This document shows positions 22,200 through 32,569 of a DNA stretch of 64,000 nt, in pieces. A model generated the notes under the pieces. That model did not search any database, was not told where the DNA came from, and worked only from the letters and a program-made list of their open reading frames with translations. The stretch spans positions 51,122,265 to 51,186,264 of the forward strand of contig CM042087.1 in assembly GCA_023512835.1 (NCBI GenBank), written 5' to 3'. The stretch is from Taxillus chinensis (Eukaryota; Streptophyta; Magnoliopsida; Santalales; Loranthaceae). Numbering within the stretch: the first letter of the stretch is position 1; each line of letters opens with the position of its first letter. A program made the translations under genes and the position numbers.

Positions 22200-23392
22200 T
22201 CAATTGTTACAATATAAAAGTGGTAGTGAAGGAGGGGTAAAACTCATTGCTACGAAGCCAGAGAAGTTCCTGAGTAGTATCAATGACAGTACAATATTCA
22301 CCTTCAGGAGCGAGCAACAACAAATTATTTCTTGTTGCGCTAGGAGATGAGGGTGTTTCCGAAAAAGAAACAAAAACCAATAGTAGAATAGTGGTCGATA
22401 GGATCTCCAACCCAATCTATATAAAAATAGGCACACAATTCCTAAGAGGACATGATGGAAAAATGAGTACTATGAAATATTGTATCAATGATGTATTGAA
22501 GGATGCACATAACAATAACAAAATGAATTGATCAAGGAGTTGACATAAATAGGCTAATAATGTGAAAAACATAGGCAATATCTAAATGAGTCACAATAAG
22601 ATAAATAAGACTGCAAATTAACTGTCTGTAAAGTGTACCATCATGTAACAAAGTTGCCTCAAGAGGAATAAGACGAGCACTAACCTCAAGGGAAGTGGAA
22701 ACTATCCTAGTGTCATTGAGTCTAGCATGAGTGAGGACATCTGAGGCATACTTGGCCTGAGAAAGATAGTAGCTATAGAAATTAGAATAGATCTCAAGAC
22801 CAAGAAAGTAATCTAAGTTACCAAAATCCTTCGTGTCAAAATGCTGATTGAAAAATAACTTGAGATCTGAACTATCATTAAAAGTATTGCTAATGATACT
22901 TTTATCATCCACATAAATCATAAGCAACGTAACACCATGAGCTATCTTATGATTCAAAAAAGCTAAATCATAAAGATAAGTAGTGAAAACAAATTCTCCA
23001 ATGACAGTGTTGAATTTGGCAAAACACACGCAAGGGCCTTTTTAAGTCCATAAAGAGCTCAACAAAGTTTACACACTCTATAAGACCCGCAAAATTTTCT
23101 AACTATTTAAGTTCTTCCTTTAAATAGTAATAATAATAATAATATAATAATAAAGTCATTACTAACAATAGTTAGAAAGAATATTTTAGATATTATCACG
23201 ATAAAAATAAGTACCAATATAGTCATTTAAATAGCATGTGACTAGTAAGTAACCGTTAGAATAGTAACTAGCCGTTGGAATAAGTAACTAACCATTATGA
23301 ATAGTATCCGTTTGAATTGTTATAAATAGGTATAAGTATGAGATTTTATTTATAAGAGAGTATAGAAGTAAGAAGAATAATAATAAGAGGTT

Positions 23393-23677
23393 ATGACATC
23401 AAGCTCTCAAGTACCGCCATCCGAGAATAGTGTACGAGATGAAGATCGGCGAGCAATATGACTTGAAGTTACAAAGCTATGCTTTGCTGTAGATGAGCTA
23501 AATGCTCGTGTCCAATGACTGCAATAAAATGCGATGAGACACAGGGAGAAGTTTGAGGTTATTCGTGCGACAACCACAATAATGTTAACCGAAGGGTTAT
23601 GCAGCTCTACTGCCGAAGCACAACACGTCCTACGTACATACGCTAATACAATTCAAGAAATTTTACGAAGACCATAA
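23393..23677 (+). pseudogene. Decayed 94-codon reading frame of unknown function
   Basis: A TATA-like box (TATAAATA, 23321-23328) lies 65 bp before an ATG. The frame reads MTSSSQVPPSENSVRDEDRR, then after a stop LEVTKLCFAVDELNARVQ. Two more stops follow, then MRHREKFEVIRATTTIMLTE and HVLRTYANTIQEILRRP to a final TAA. Only three stops interrupt 95 codons. The composition is Leu/Glu/Arg-rich and helix-friendly (heptad-like), unlike the AT-rich surroundings. I do not recognise the family. It may be a non-coding chance frame or a small accessory protein carried by the LTR. Confidence 0.3.
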
Positions 23678-24508
23678 AATATGATATTAATGTTTATATT
23701 TAGGTTTATAATATTTTATGCTATAATGTTATCTTACTTTATTGTTTATTGATTACACAATTATATTATTTTATCCGTATTAATATTAAATACGTTATAA
23801 AAATAAAATAATTTATTATACATCATAAAAAGTTTAGATTCTATATATTATGTCATTTAGTTTCTTAAACCAAATTACTATGGGTAAGTAAGTATTACAA
23901 GCCTTAACTTTACCAAAAGTATAAAATATAGGTAAGGCTCAAAAATTTGAATGAGGCAGATTCTGGAGGTCCCATTCAAAAATCCATAACTTGAATTATA
24001 CAGATCCAATTGACATGAAACCAAATCCCATTTGTTCATTTATGACTTATCTAAAACGTGTAGAGATTTCAGAATTTAATATGAAGTCAATCAATTCCAG
24101 AAGTTAAAATACAACACATAGGTTCAGTATGAACGGGTAAACATTTTAGTATGACTTTAAAATTCAATAACTTTTGTTATACATATGTAAAAATTATAAA
24201 ATTGATACCCATTTGTAGATATTTGAGTCAGTAATGCAATACAATTGTCCGTTTGTCAAAAACTATAAAATTAAAAATGTTATAATTGAATTAGTAGGGA
24301 GTACACCAATGTGGACTTTTGATGCCAAAGAAACCTTCTAGGTTAAAAAGTCTTAAAACATTTTTTAAATGGTAGGAGGAGATACCCACATTTTAAGAAA
24401 GGATAATAGGAGGAAAATAAAGTATTATATATATTTTAAATAATTTAATTTAATGCCAAAATTGAATTCGTACACTATTTTTCACACTATTACACCTACC
24501 ACCTTACC

Positions 24509-24516
24509 TATAAATA
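24509..24516 (+). promoter_or_regulatory. LTR core promoter TATA box
   Basis: TATAAATA preceded by CTTACC and followed by a pyrimidine/CA-rich leader (CTCACTTCCCTTCTCAAGC) is the usual LTR U3/R transition. Confidence 0.5.
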
Positions 24517-24689
24517 GCATGCCTCACTTCCCTTCTCAAGCACTCTTTCCATTCAAATAAGCCACAAAACTCTCCTCCAAATACTCCCCAAAAAGTTCTA
24601 TTAACACCCCAATAGTCCTCCAAGCCTTTTCTTCTCTCAATCTTCCTCTCACCTGTTGGAAGTTCCAAAAGGTAAATATTTCAAGCATA

Positions 24690-24841
24690 TATGAATCATG
24701 TTCTTGAAAAGCTAATCCTCCTCATACATATATATATTATGGATGACCTTGCCCCTCAATATATATATGTATATTTATTAAATAATACATATATGTGTAT
24801 ATATAGATTATTATTATTCCATGGAAGGCTAAGCCTCCTCA

Positions 24842-24882
<41 letters not shown>

Positions 24883-25075
24883 GGATGGCTTTGCCCCTCA
24901 ATATATATATGTATATGATATGTATATGTGTATATATAGATTATTATTATTCCATGGAAGGCTAAGTCTCCTCATACATATATATATTATGGATGGCTTT
25001 GCCCCTCAATATATATATGTATATTGTATATTATATATGTATATGTATACGTATAGATTATTATTATCATGAGAA
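24690..25075 (+). repeat. Three-copy tandem repeat in the solo LTR
   Basis: Units of roughly 110-130 bp share ATTATGGATGGCTTTGCCCC, a TA-rich stretch, and TCCATGGAAGGCTAAGCCTC. Each contains a variable (TA)n, the longest at about 24845-24880. Confidence 0.8.
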
Positions 25076-26100
25076 GTTTTTCCACCATAATATACTTATA
25101 TATGTCTCTCAATATATTATTTATGAATATACTATTATTATTAAAACTAAAATATTAACTTTTAAATTTTGTCTCAAGGTTTATAAACGCGGAAGACAAA
25201 AAGATTGTAAGGATCCCCTCTCCTTTTCCTTACCACGATCTCCGACGTGGAAATTCATTTCCTATTTCTTCTCTATATTTCTATCTCAAGATTTCTCTTC
25301 ATAATATTATTTTAAGAAGAATTAACTTTCTTTGGCACTTCTTGGAAACTTAGTAATATAATTTATTGAATGGCGAATAACTCTTTTACTTATCGGGGCT
25401 ATTATTGCAAGACCTTCTTTTATGTTGAAATTTACCATTGATGTGATTGTTTGAAGATTTGTGAAGATATGTTTTATGTTTGGCAATATGTTTATGGGTG
25501 GTTCCAAAAAGACCTCCAATGCATTGGGTAAAGAACATCACTGGAGAGTGTCAATCCAGTTGATAACAGGTTATGTATGACATCTAGGTGGTGAACCTAG
25601 ATGAGTAGATATTCTTATTCTTTCATGAGTTGATTATTCTCCATATATTATTCGTTACTTTTAACCTTACTGGGCTATTTGAGCTCATTTCCTTTATGTT
25701 TTCTTCCAACCCCAGGGAACTAGGAGAAAGCAAGGATGCTAGGATAATGGTGTCTAAAATGCTTGGAATAAAATCATAAGAAGATTATGCATGTAGTATG
25801 TATATGCCATGTAAACTATAATGGGTTATCAACACCTAGTCTCTAAACGTTAAACCTTAGAGATCTTGTGATGAGTCTTGATGTAATAAATAAACCATCG
25901 AATTTATGTTGAGCAATAGATTACTATTCATATAATTGTAATATCTTATTTGTCTAACGTACCCGGTCTGGAAGTCCAGATTTGGGGGCGTTACACACTC
26001 CCCATGGAGAGGATGATCATATTCAAGAAGTTGTATGTAAACTTTTTCAATGATATCACCATTAAGAAATAAATTCTTAACATCTGTCGTATCTCATTTT

Positions 26101-27435
26101 GATCGGTTGGATACATATCCATATGTTTTGTATTTTCTCAAACATCTTATTTCTAAAATAATTTTTTCACTTGTTACCTTTTCCAACGGTTATATTCCCC
26201 ATCAAATGGTCATTCCCTTTTCCTCTCCTGTAAATTAATTCTAATTCTCTCCGATCACTCACACAATTCTCCTCTAATTTCCTGACATTTTCACATTACA
26301 TAATGAAAAGCTATTATGATATTTTTTTAAAGCTATGAAAATGCTAGCTAAGTTTTTTTGAAAAAATTTGTGTATGTGGCATATAAGATAAGGAAATAAA
26401 TTATTTAATTTTAGTTCAATTCACCTCAAACTACTTCATTTAAGCATATCAAATCCATCCGTAAGCTAATTTAAGTTGGTTTGTCACAATTTTACTATTT
26501 TTGGTTTCATCGATACTTTGCAAGTTTATACACAAATATTAGATTTTTTATCAAATTATTTTGCTTTATTTTCCTAAAATAAGCAATAATAATATATACA
26601 ATACTATTAAATTGATATTATAAAGCCAAAATAATCATACAATTACAATAATATAATATAATATTATTATCAAACTCAAAAATACAGAACAAAATAAGCA
26701 TCACACAGGAGTTAACCATGAGAATTTACACCATGCTTATAGCCTACTTAACAATAAAATTTAATTAATATCAAAATCCTTATAACAGGTTTCTCTTTAT
26801 AAACGAAAAGGGACAACCAAACTCTCTCTTAATTTGAGAAAACAAGCAAATAATTCCAAAAAAAAACATGAATATTTTGATGTAGTAGGTTATCACAAGA
26901 AGGAAAGTATAACATGAAATTATACGATGTAGTAGGTCATCTACAGATTTTGGGGAAAAGTATATTTCAATGAAAATAAAATTTAGGAAGGCTTCCAATG
27001 TTTTTAAGGACCATAATATCAAGAGGATATACTATTTTACTAGTATAACAGGTAATAATTATTACTGAATCACTTGAATTTCAAAACAATCAACCCTCTA
27101 TAAAATATTTTAAATACCCGAAATTCACATTGCAAAGTTGGATTTAAAAACAATCAACCCTCATCCTTAAATGCATGTAACCAAAGTGTGAATCATGAAT
27201 TCTTGTTAATTTTCTAAGGGCGTGTGACCCAAGTGTGAAATTATAACTATTTATATGGTCTATGCAGAACTCTTATAAAGAAATTAGGCTAATTCTTCAC
27301 AATTATTAATTCATGAATCAAGTTACCCAAGTGTTAAATTGTAGATATTCATGTCGTCTATGCAGTACTCTTAAAAAGAATTCAAGCTTATTCTTCACAA
27401 CCATTAATTCATGAATCATAGTAGAGAAGTTCTAA
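26101..27435. other. AT-rich intergenic DNA
   Basis: No gene recognised. Two degenerate direct copies of about 125 bp occur at about 27170-27300 and 27310-27425 (CATGAATCA, ACCCAAGTGT, TCTATGCAG-ACTCTTA, ATTCTTCACAA). Confidence 0.5.
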
Positions 27436-27439
27436 CGTG

Positions 27440-27441
27440 TG

Positions 27442-27495
<54 letters not shown>
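27440..27495. repeat. (TA)n microsatellite
   Basis: About 27 uninterrupted TA units. Confidence 0.9.
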
Positions 27496-27498
<3 letters not shown>

Positions 27499-27523
27499 CA
27501 ACGTTGTTAATATATGCATATCT

Positions 27524-27790
27524 TTACAGGTGTTAACTGCACTAAAAAAATAAGGATAGAATTTACAAAAAAAAAATCACATTTTAAACATTATAGGTGT
27601 TAACACCTGCTCGATGTGGGAAATTGCAGTACGTAGGTGTTAACACCCAATAGTTCGTCTCAATCCCAACCTGCTTAAACACACAATAAGCAGGGGTTAA
27701 CATTAGTGCAAGAAATTGTAGTGTAGGTGTTAAAACTGCACTACAACATGTGAAATCGTAGGTGCAAGTGTTAATCCCAATAGTTTGTCT
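27524..27790. repeat. Cluster of palindromic GGTGTTAACACC-like repeats
   Basis: The motif GTAGGTGTTAACACC or close variants occurs six times, at about 27528, 27594, 27634, 27689, 27727 and 27767. The unit is self-complementary and centred on GTTAAC. Flanking strings GCAACGTTGTTAAT (about 27499) and GCAATGTTGCTAAT (about 27805) are also similar. The pattern resembles transposon subterminal repeats. Confidence 0.55.
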
Positions 27791-27953
27791 CAATAACCAT
27801 TAATATAGCAATGTTGCTAATAGGGCAGTTAACTGTCCTATTAGTAAATCAAAGGAGATATTACAAGTGAGACTGTATACCAATATCTTTTTAGGATAAT
27901 TACCGTTTCTCCATTGGAACCCTTGTATTTACCCTTTCATGAATTCCATTTGC

Positions 27954-27977
<24 letters not shown>

Positions 27978-27984
<7 letters not shown>

Positions 27985-28601
27985 AAATTGTGTCCCATAT
28001 CGGAAGAAAAAGGAGAAGTCAAGAAGCTTATATGGTGAAGCAGGCCCAAAATGTCATGATGCGTTTTAAAGCCGTGCGGGCCAATGTGGCAAGTCCAAAG
28101 CGGACAATATTGTGACATGCGGGCAGACCTGCGCCTTGGCCAAATCCTAACAAACTGGTATCAGAGCCTGGTTGTCTCCGTCTGGTGTTCCATTATATCA
28201 AAAGTCTTCTCGGTGTAGTCTGTGGCCGAGCGGCGTGTCCCGTAGTGTGCGGCGGTATCTGATTTGGAATACAAATCCTTGTTTTCAAGTGATCGAATCG
28301 GTCTGCTCTCAATCAGAATGTACATTGAGAGAGAGCTCCCATGACGGCCCACATGGTGGTAGCTCATCAATTCCATAGGTGCGTCTCTAGCCTTTGCTGT
28401 AGTTCGATATGTGACAAGGGAGAGATTGTTGGGAAATTGTGTCCCATATCGGAAGAAAAAGGAAAAGTCAAGAAGCTTATATGGTGAAGCAGGCCCAAAA
28501 TGTCACAACGCGTTTTAAAGTCGTGCGGGCTGATGTTGTGAGCCCAAATCGGACAATATTATGACATGCGGGCGAACCTATGCCTTGGCCAAATCCTAAC
28601 A
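27978..28601 (+). mobile_element. TRIM retroelement, 624 bp
   Basis: LTRs of 175 bp (27978-28152 and 28427-28601) share GGGAAATTGTGTCCCATATC and end ATCCTAACA. The right copy has the full TGTTGGG start. TGGTATCAGAGCC (28156-28168) is the initiator-Met primer site. A purine tract AAGGGAGAGA (28417-28426) precedes the second LTR. The 274-bp interior is non-coding. The element sits in a TA repeat, so the target duplication cannot be read. Confidence 0.9.
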
Positions 28602-28639
28602 ATATATATATATATATATATGTGTGTGTGAGGATTGAA

Positions 28640-29514
28640 AGTGCTCTTTCGTACAAATAGGATACATATAGTCGTGCACTAGGCTAACTAAGATTGCATA
28701 AAAGTTTTAAAAACTTATATTTTAAACACTTAAACAGAGCAGCGACGCCTCTGTACTATCTATACAGAGCAGCGGGGCCGATGCCTCTAGATTAATGATT
28801 TCTTACAGCCATCGATGAAAACCTTATATGTCTGGGTCATTTTAGTTTGTCTTCACCCACTCATATTCATCATCCAAGGTTCAACCAACAAAACCCAATA
28901 CCGATTCCTAGTCACACTAAATCAGATTTTACAAAATATATTAGTGTTTTATTCAAAGCAAAGAAAGTAATGGAAATACCTGCAGTGGATGGGATCCCGT
29001 GCAAGTCGAACCTATCCAGGGATTAAATCACTGGATATGGTCGCTAAAGTTTGTGAAAAGGAAGAAGGATTGGATGCTGATTGTTGCCATAGACTGGGAA
29101 TGGATCGATGGACCTTCTTGCGTGAAGATGAAGAGGGAGCGATGTGGACCTTCTTCGGGTGCGTGAAGAGTAAGAGGGAGCAACGGACCTTTTGCAGGTA
29201 TGTGAAGAGAAAGAAGGAACGACATTTGCGTGACATTGTGAGAGGTGGGAGAGGGTGAAAAATTTGTATGCAAAATTACTCCTGCCCGAGCATTTTGGGA
29301 CGAAAAGTATTCCCGCCCACGTTTTGGGACGGAATACAAATTAAAATGTTAATTTTAATGTATCTAAGAAATTAAATTTTAATTTTTATTTATTTGGGAC
29401 GGTTTTTAGATTTAATAATTTTGTAATGTTTTGGAATGATAAATTCTGTCCCTAATTTGAGACAATTAATATTTCATCCCTAATTTAGTCTCAATAGCCT
29501 ATTTTTTGTAGTTA
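28640..29514 (-). mobile_element. CACTA-like element end with subterminal repeats
   Basis: The sequence ends CCTATTTTTTGTAGT at about 29500-29514. The reverse complement ACTACAAAAAATAGG matches the CACTACAAAAAA type of CACTA terminus minus its first base. Before it lie repeated GGGACGGAA/GGGACGAAA strings typical of such subterminal regions. About 29090-29235 holds a degenerate tandem unit of about 50 bp (GACCTTCTT, GCGTGAAGA, AGAGGGAGC). The other end was not found, so the left limit is a guess. Confidence 0.4.
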
Positions 29515-30505
29515 ATGTTATAAGCATAAGTCATCTAATTCAAATAACAAATAATCTAATTTTAGACATTCTATTGAATACTATAACTTTCAAAAAGCTA
29601 TTCACTATTGTTACCTTTAACGGTCAATAAAAATAAAATAAAATAAAATATCAAAATAAATATTATAATAGTTATTTCAACTAATACAATCAAATAAATT
29701 ATTTGTATTAATAATGAATTTTTTTATATAATAATTAAAATAGATTATTTTACATTGTTCAAGAAATATATACTCATACATCTTGTGGACATTTGTATGA
29801 AACTTTTTTGTGTGTAGGCAATGAAAATTCACATAACAGACTCAAGAAATGATCCTCTTATAACTATGGTAAAGTTATCGTGTATAAATACTCAATAGCA
29901 ATAAAGAAAAAGTAAATATATATTTATCGAAAATGGTAAATCAATCTTTGATATCTCGAAGAATTTATTAAAGTAAAGTTCACCAATAAAGATATAGTTG
30001 ACTAATCAACATGGGTGGTCAACTAAAAATTTCAATTGTTCCATTGATTAAATTAGAATTACAACAAGTATTACAATAGTAATATTTTTATAAGTTTAAG
30101 GAGTGATTTTTGAGTTAAAGGAACTTGACTTGGTGACCACTATAATATTTGAGGTAGAAGTGAGATTACATGAATGGGGAATGTTGAGCTTTAGAGGCAA
30201 CAGACAATTGCTCGACACATTAAAGTTGATTTTTTGCTCAATTTTCCTTTTTAATTCATGAATTACATTTGATGATGGAAAAACATCTCATGAATTTTGT
30301 AAATGTTTAATTTTTAAGTTTTATGTCATTTCTAATTATGTTGCTAGCATCTAATATATAGAAAATATAATTTAAACAAAGCATGGATAATAATAATACA
30401 AAAATCATGACATGTACTCGAACATGTATGAATTTTAATGCAAAAAGCGTGTTTTATATTAAATTATTAAAATATGAGAGTAAAGAGTGTCAATTTCAAG
30501 AATCC
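29515..30505. other. AT-rich intergenic DNA
   Basis: Nothing recognised. Confidence 0.6.
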
Positions 30506-30862
30506 CTTTGAGCACCTACATTTGGTTTGGCATTCTTATTTTTATTTTTGGGATAAATAGTATATTTATTCCTTAAAATTTACTTATTTTTTGAAAGCAT
30601 CAAATATCTTATTTCCTATTTTATCCATATTTATTGATTATTTTTATTTTTATTTTTTCTCTCCCTCTTTCATTTATTACAACAAATCAAAAATTTACAA
30701 GTATAACAATATATATTAAAAAAATTATAATAAAATTATTTAGGAATGAATAGTAAATTCCTAAATTTGGTGATTTACTATTTATTTCTATCTTATACTT
30801 TATTTTAGAAAACCTGATGTAGAAAAAATTTGATTATATTAAACTAAATATGAATGCTCTAA
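30506..30862. mobile_element. MITE, GAGCATCCACAT family, copy 1
   Basis: The left end CTTTGAGCACCTACATTTGG and the right end ATATGAATGCTCTAA form an imperfect inverted repeat. The internal landmark GAATGAATAGTAAAT is shared with copies at 40828, 44718 and 47226. Confidence 0.6.
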
Positions 30863-31231
30863 TGACCTTCTAGTGTTAACTATTTTTACGAGCTATTAGA
30901 CATTATTTATTGTAATCTTTTAAGTATATGAAAATAACTCATTATATGAATTATGATTTTATGTTGATTTTGAAGTTACGTTTGTTGTATTCACCAGATT
31001 ACTTGACAAATATATGCATTAATTGTAATGTAGAAGTCATTGATTAATGTAGATATATTAATTGGGTTTGAGGATTTTACATGTTTCAAATTTCTATGTT
31101 TTCAAATAATACAATATATTGTTTCCATCATTTTTTATGACTTTATCATGTATATATATTTTTAGTATACACATTTTTTTATGTGGTTTATCATTTAAAA
31201 CAACTTTTAATTTTAAATTAAAACTTTCAAT

Positions 31232-31719
31232 TAAGAGTGTAAAAACTGATACAGATTCATGGGCTCAAGTGAGTTAGGCTAGTTAAATTTTAGTTTGTTT
31301 AGAATGCGGATTTAATGAGCTAGCCAGTGTAGGCCCATCTCATGTGGGTTGAGCTCGTGCGGATATGTGCTGGCCCACATGCCATTTTTTAATTTTATTT
31401 TTACCTTAAATGTTTAAATTTTTTAATACATATTCATATATGAAACTTCAATTAAGTGATCAGATTTTATATTTTATACTAATAATACAACTTAAAAATA
31501 TATGAGAAAATTAAACCATCCTTGGATCCACCCTCCAACCTGTTACTGTCTGCCACTGATGGTTGATGCCCAATGGCAGCGTTCTTGCTCGAAGATTCCA
31601 TCAAGGCCTCGATAGGGCTAATCTGGAACTAGATTGTATCCCATGTAATGTTTTTAGGGCATTTGTACTTTTTTTATTGTTGATTTTGGTGTTTGTGTTT
31701 GTTTTTCCGTATGTCTATA

Positions 31720-31750
<31 letters not shown>

Positions 31751-32561
31751 ATAAGTGGTTTCCCTTATAGGTGTTGGAGTTGGGAATTGTGGTTTACTCG
31801 ATGATAATTGGGACTTTTCTGGGGACTTCTGGGAGCCCAGAGACCATAAAGGCTCTCATGGGGGTGTTGTCTTTCTATTAGTTCTTTGAGGGCATGGGAT
31901 TGAGTGGCTGCATCTCTCAGCCCTAACGAATTCGTTTTTTTTTATCAATTTAACTATATATATGTATATATATATATACATATACCGAAGATTAATTATT
32001 GTTAGTAAGAGAAAGAAGAATGTGAAGAGGGATAATTTCTGGTCTGCCCTGCCAATACAAAATGCTTTTTATTTAATTTACAAAGTGCATTGTTAATTGA
32101 TAATATATTTACATGCACAATACTTCCAATTCATAATGATATCTATTATAATTTTAATTTTTTTTGTTGAAATTGAATTATGAATAATTGGTTGATAATG
32201 ATTCATGGTTTTTAATTTATGTTAAAAAAATATAAATTTATGAATGTTTGATTGAAAATTATGTTTGTACTTTGTAAATTATGTTTTCTTAATTAAATTA
32301 AGATTAGATATTGTGGATATACTTAATACTTGTTTTTTTAGAATATAGGAGCTCTATTTCATGATCACTTTGCCCCCCTAAATTTGGGGGCTAGCCCTAC
32401 TCCATCCCGTCTAATTGTATTGGTTGGTTCACCTTGAGGGCTTTCTTAAGCTGATCGAGTGGGGCTGAGCCATTTTCAATCCAATTAAAATGCAAGCTTA
32501 CTAGTCTGTTTAGGCCAGCCCTTTAGCAAGCTGTACTGGGACAACCTATTTTACACCCGTA
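31232..32561. mobile_element. Probable hAT-type non-autonomous element
   Basis: The left end TAAGAGTGTAAAAACTGATA and the reverse complement of the right end TACGGGTGTAAAATAGG are of the hAT TAGGGGTGTAAA type. Flanks CTTTCAAT and CTTTAAT(G) look like an 8-bp duplication with a one-base loss. The interior includes a (TTA)n tract near 31719-31750 and no transposase. Confidence 0.5.
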
Positions 32562-32569
32562 TCTTTAAT

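Larger units (their letters stand above)
23079..25995 (+). mobile_element. Solo LTR, about 2.9 kb, inserted in the Copia relic
   Basis: It begins TATAAGACCC (a typical TGTAAGACCC start with one change) and ends GGGGGCGTTACA. The exact 5-bp duplication CACTC lies at 23074-23078 and 25996-26000. The Copia reading picks up on either side, which fixes both edges. No gag-pol sequence is inside, and no second LTR is seen, so it is a solo LTR of a large LTR retrotransposon. A promoter-like TATA box lies at 24509-24516. Confidence 0.8.
22200..26093 (-). pseudogene. Copia reverse transcriptase/RNase H remnant, split by a solo LTR
   Basis: Read on the minus strand, the RT begins at about 26093 with DVKNLFLNGDIIEKVYIQ and HPPHGECVNFVEL, and is cut at 26000 by a 2.9-kb insertion. 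It resumes at 23078 with ALYGLKKAL and, after a frameshift, CFAKFNTVIGEF, then the catalytic LLMIYVDD block and DFGNLDYFLGLEI, LSQAKYASDVLTHARL. From about 22530 down it decays into the RNase H region (GDPIDHYSTIGFCFFFGNTL, then LISWRNK and TTQELLWLR). In an active element this domain would copy the RNA genome. Several stops and frameshifts make it dead. gag, protease and integrase are not visible on the far side. Confidence 0.82.

Noticed and set aside
22283..22531. 82-codon + strand frame
   Set aside because: Antisense shadow of the Copia RNase H relic.
24691..25304. Tyr/Ile-rich frames
   Set aside because: They translate the TA-rich tandem repeat of the solo LTR.
28161..28378. Overlapping 68-71 codon frames
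   Set aside because: They lie inside the non-coding interior of a TRIM between its primer site and purine tract.
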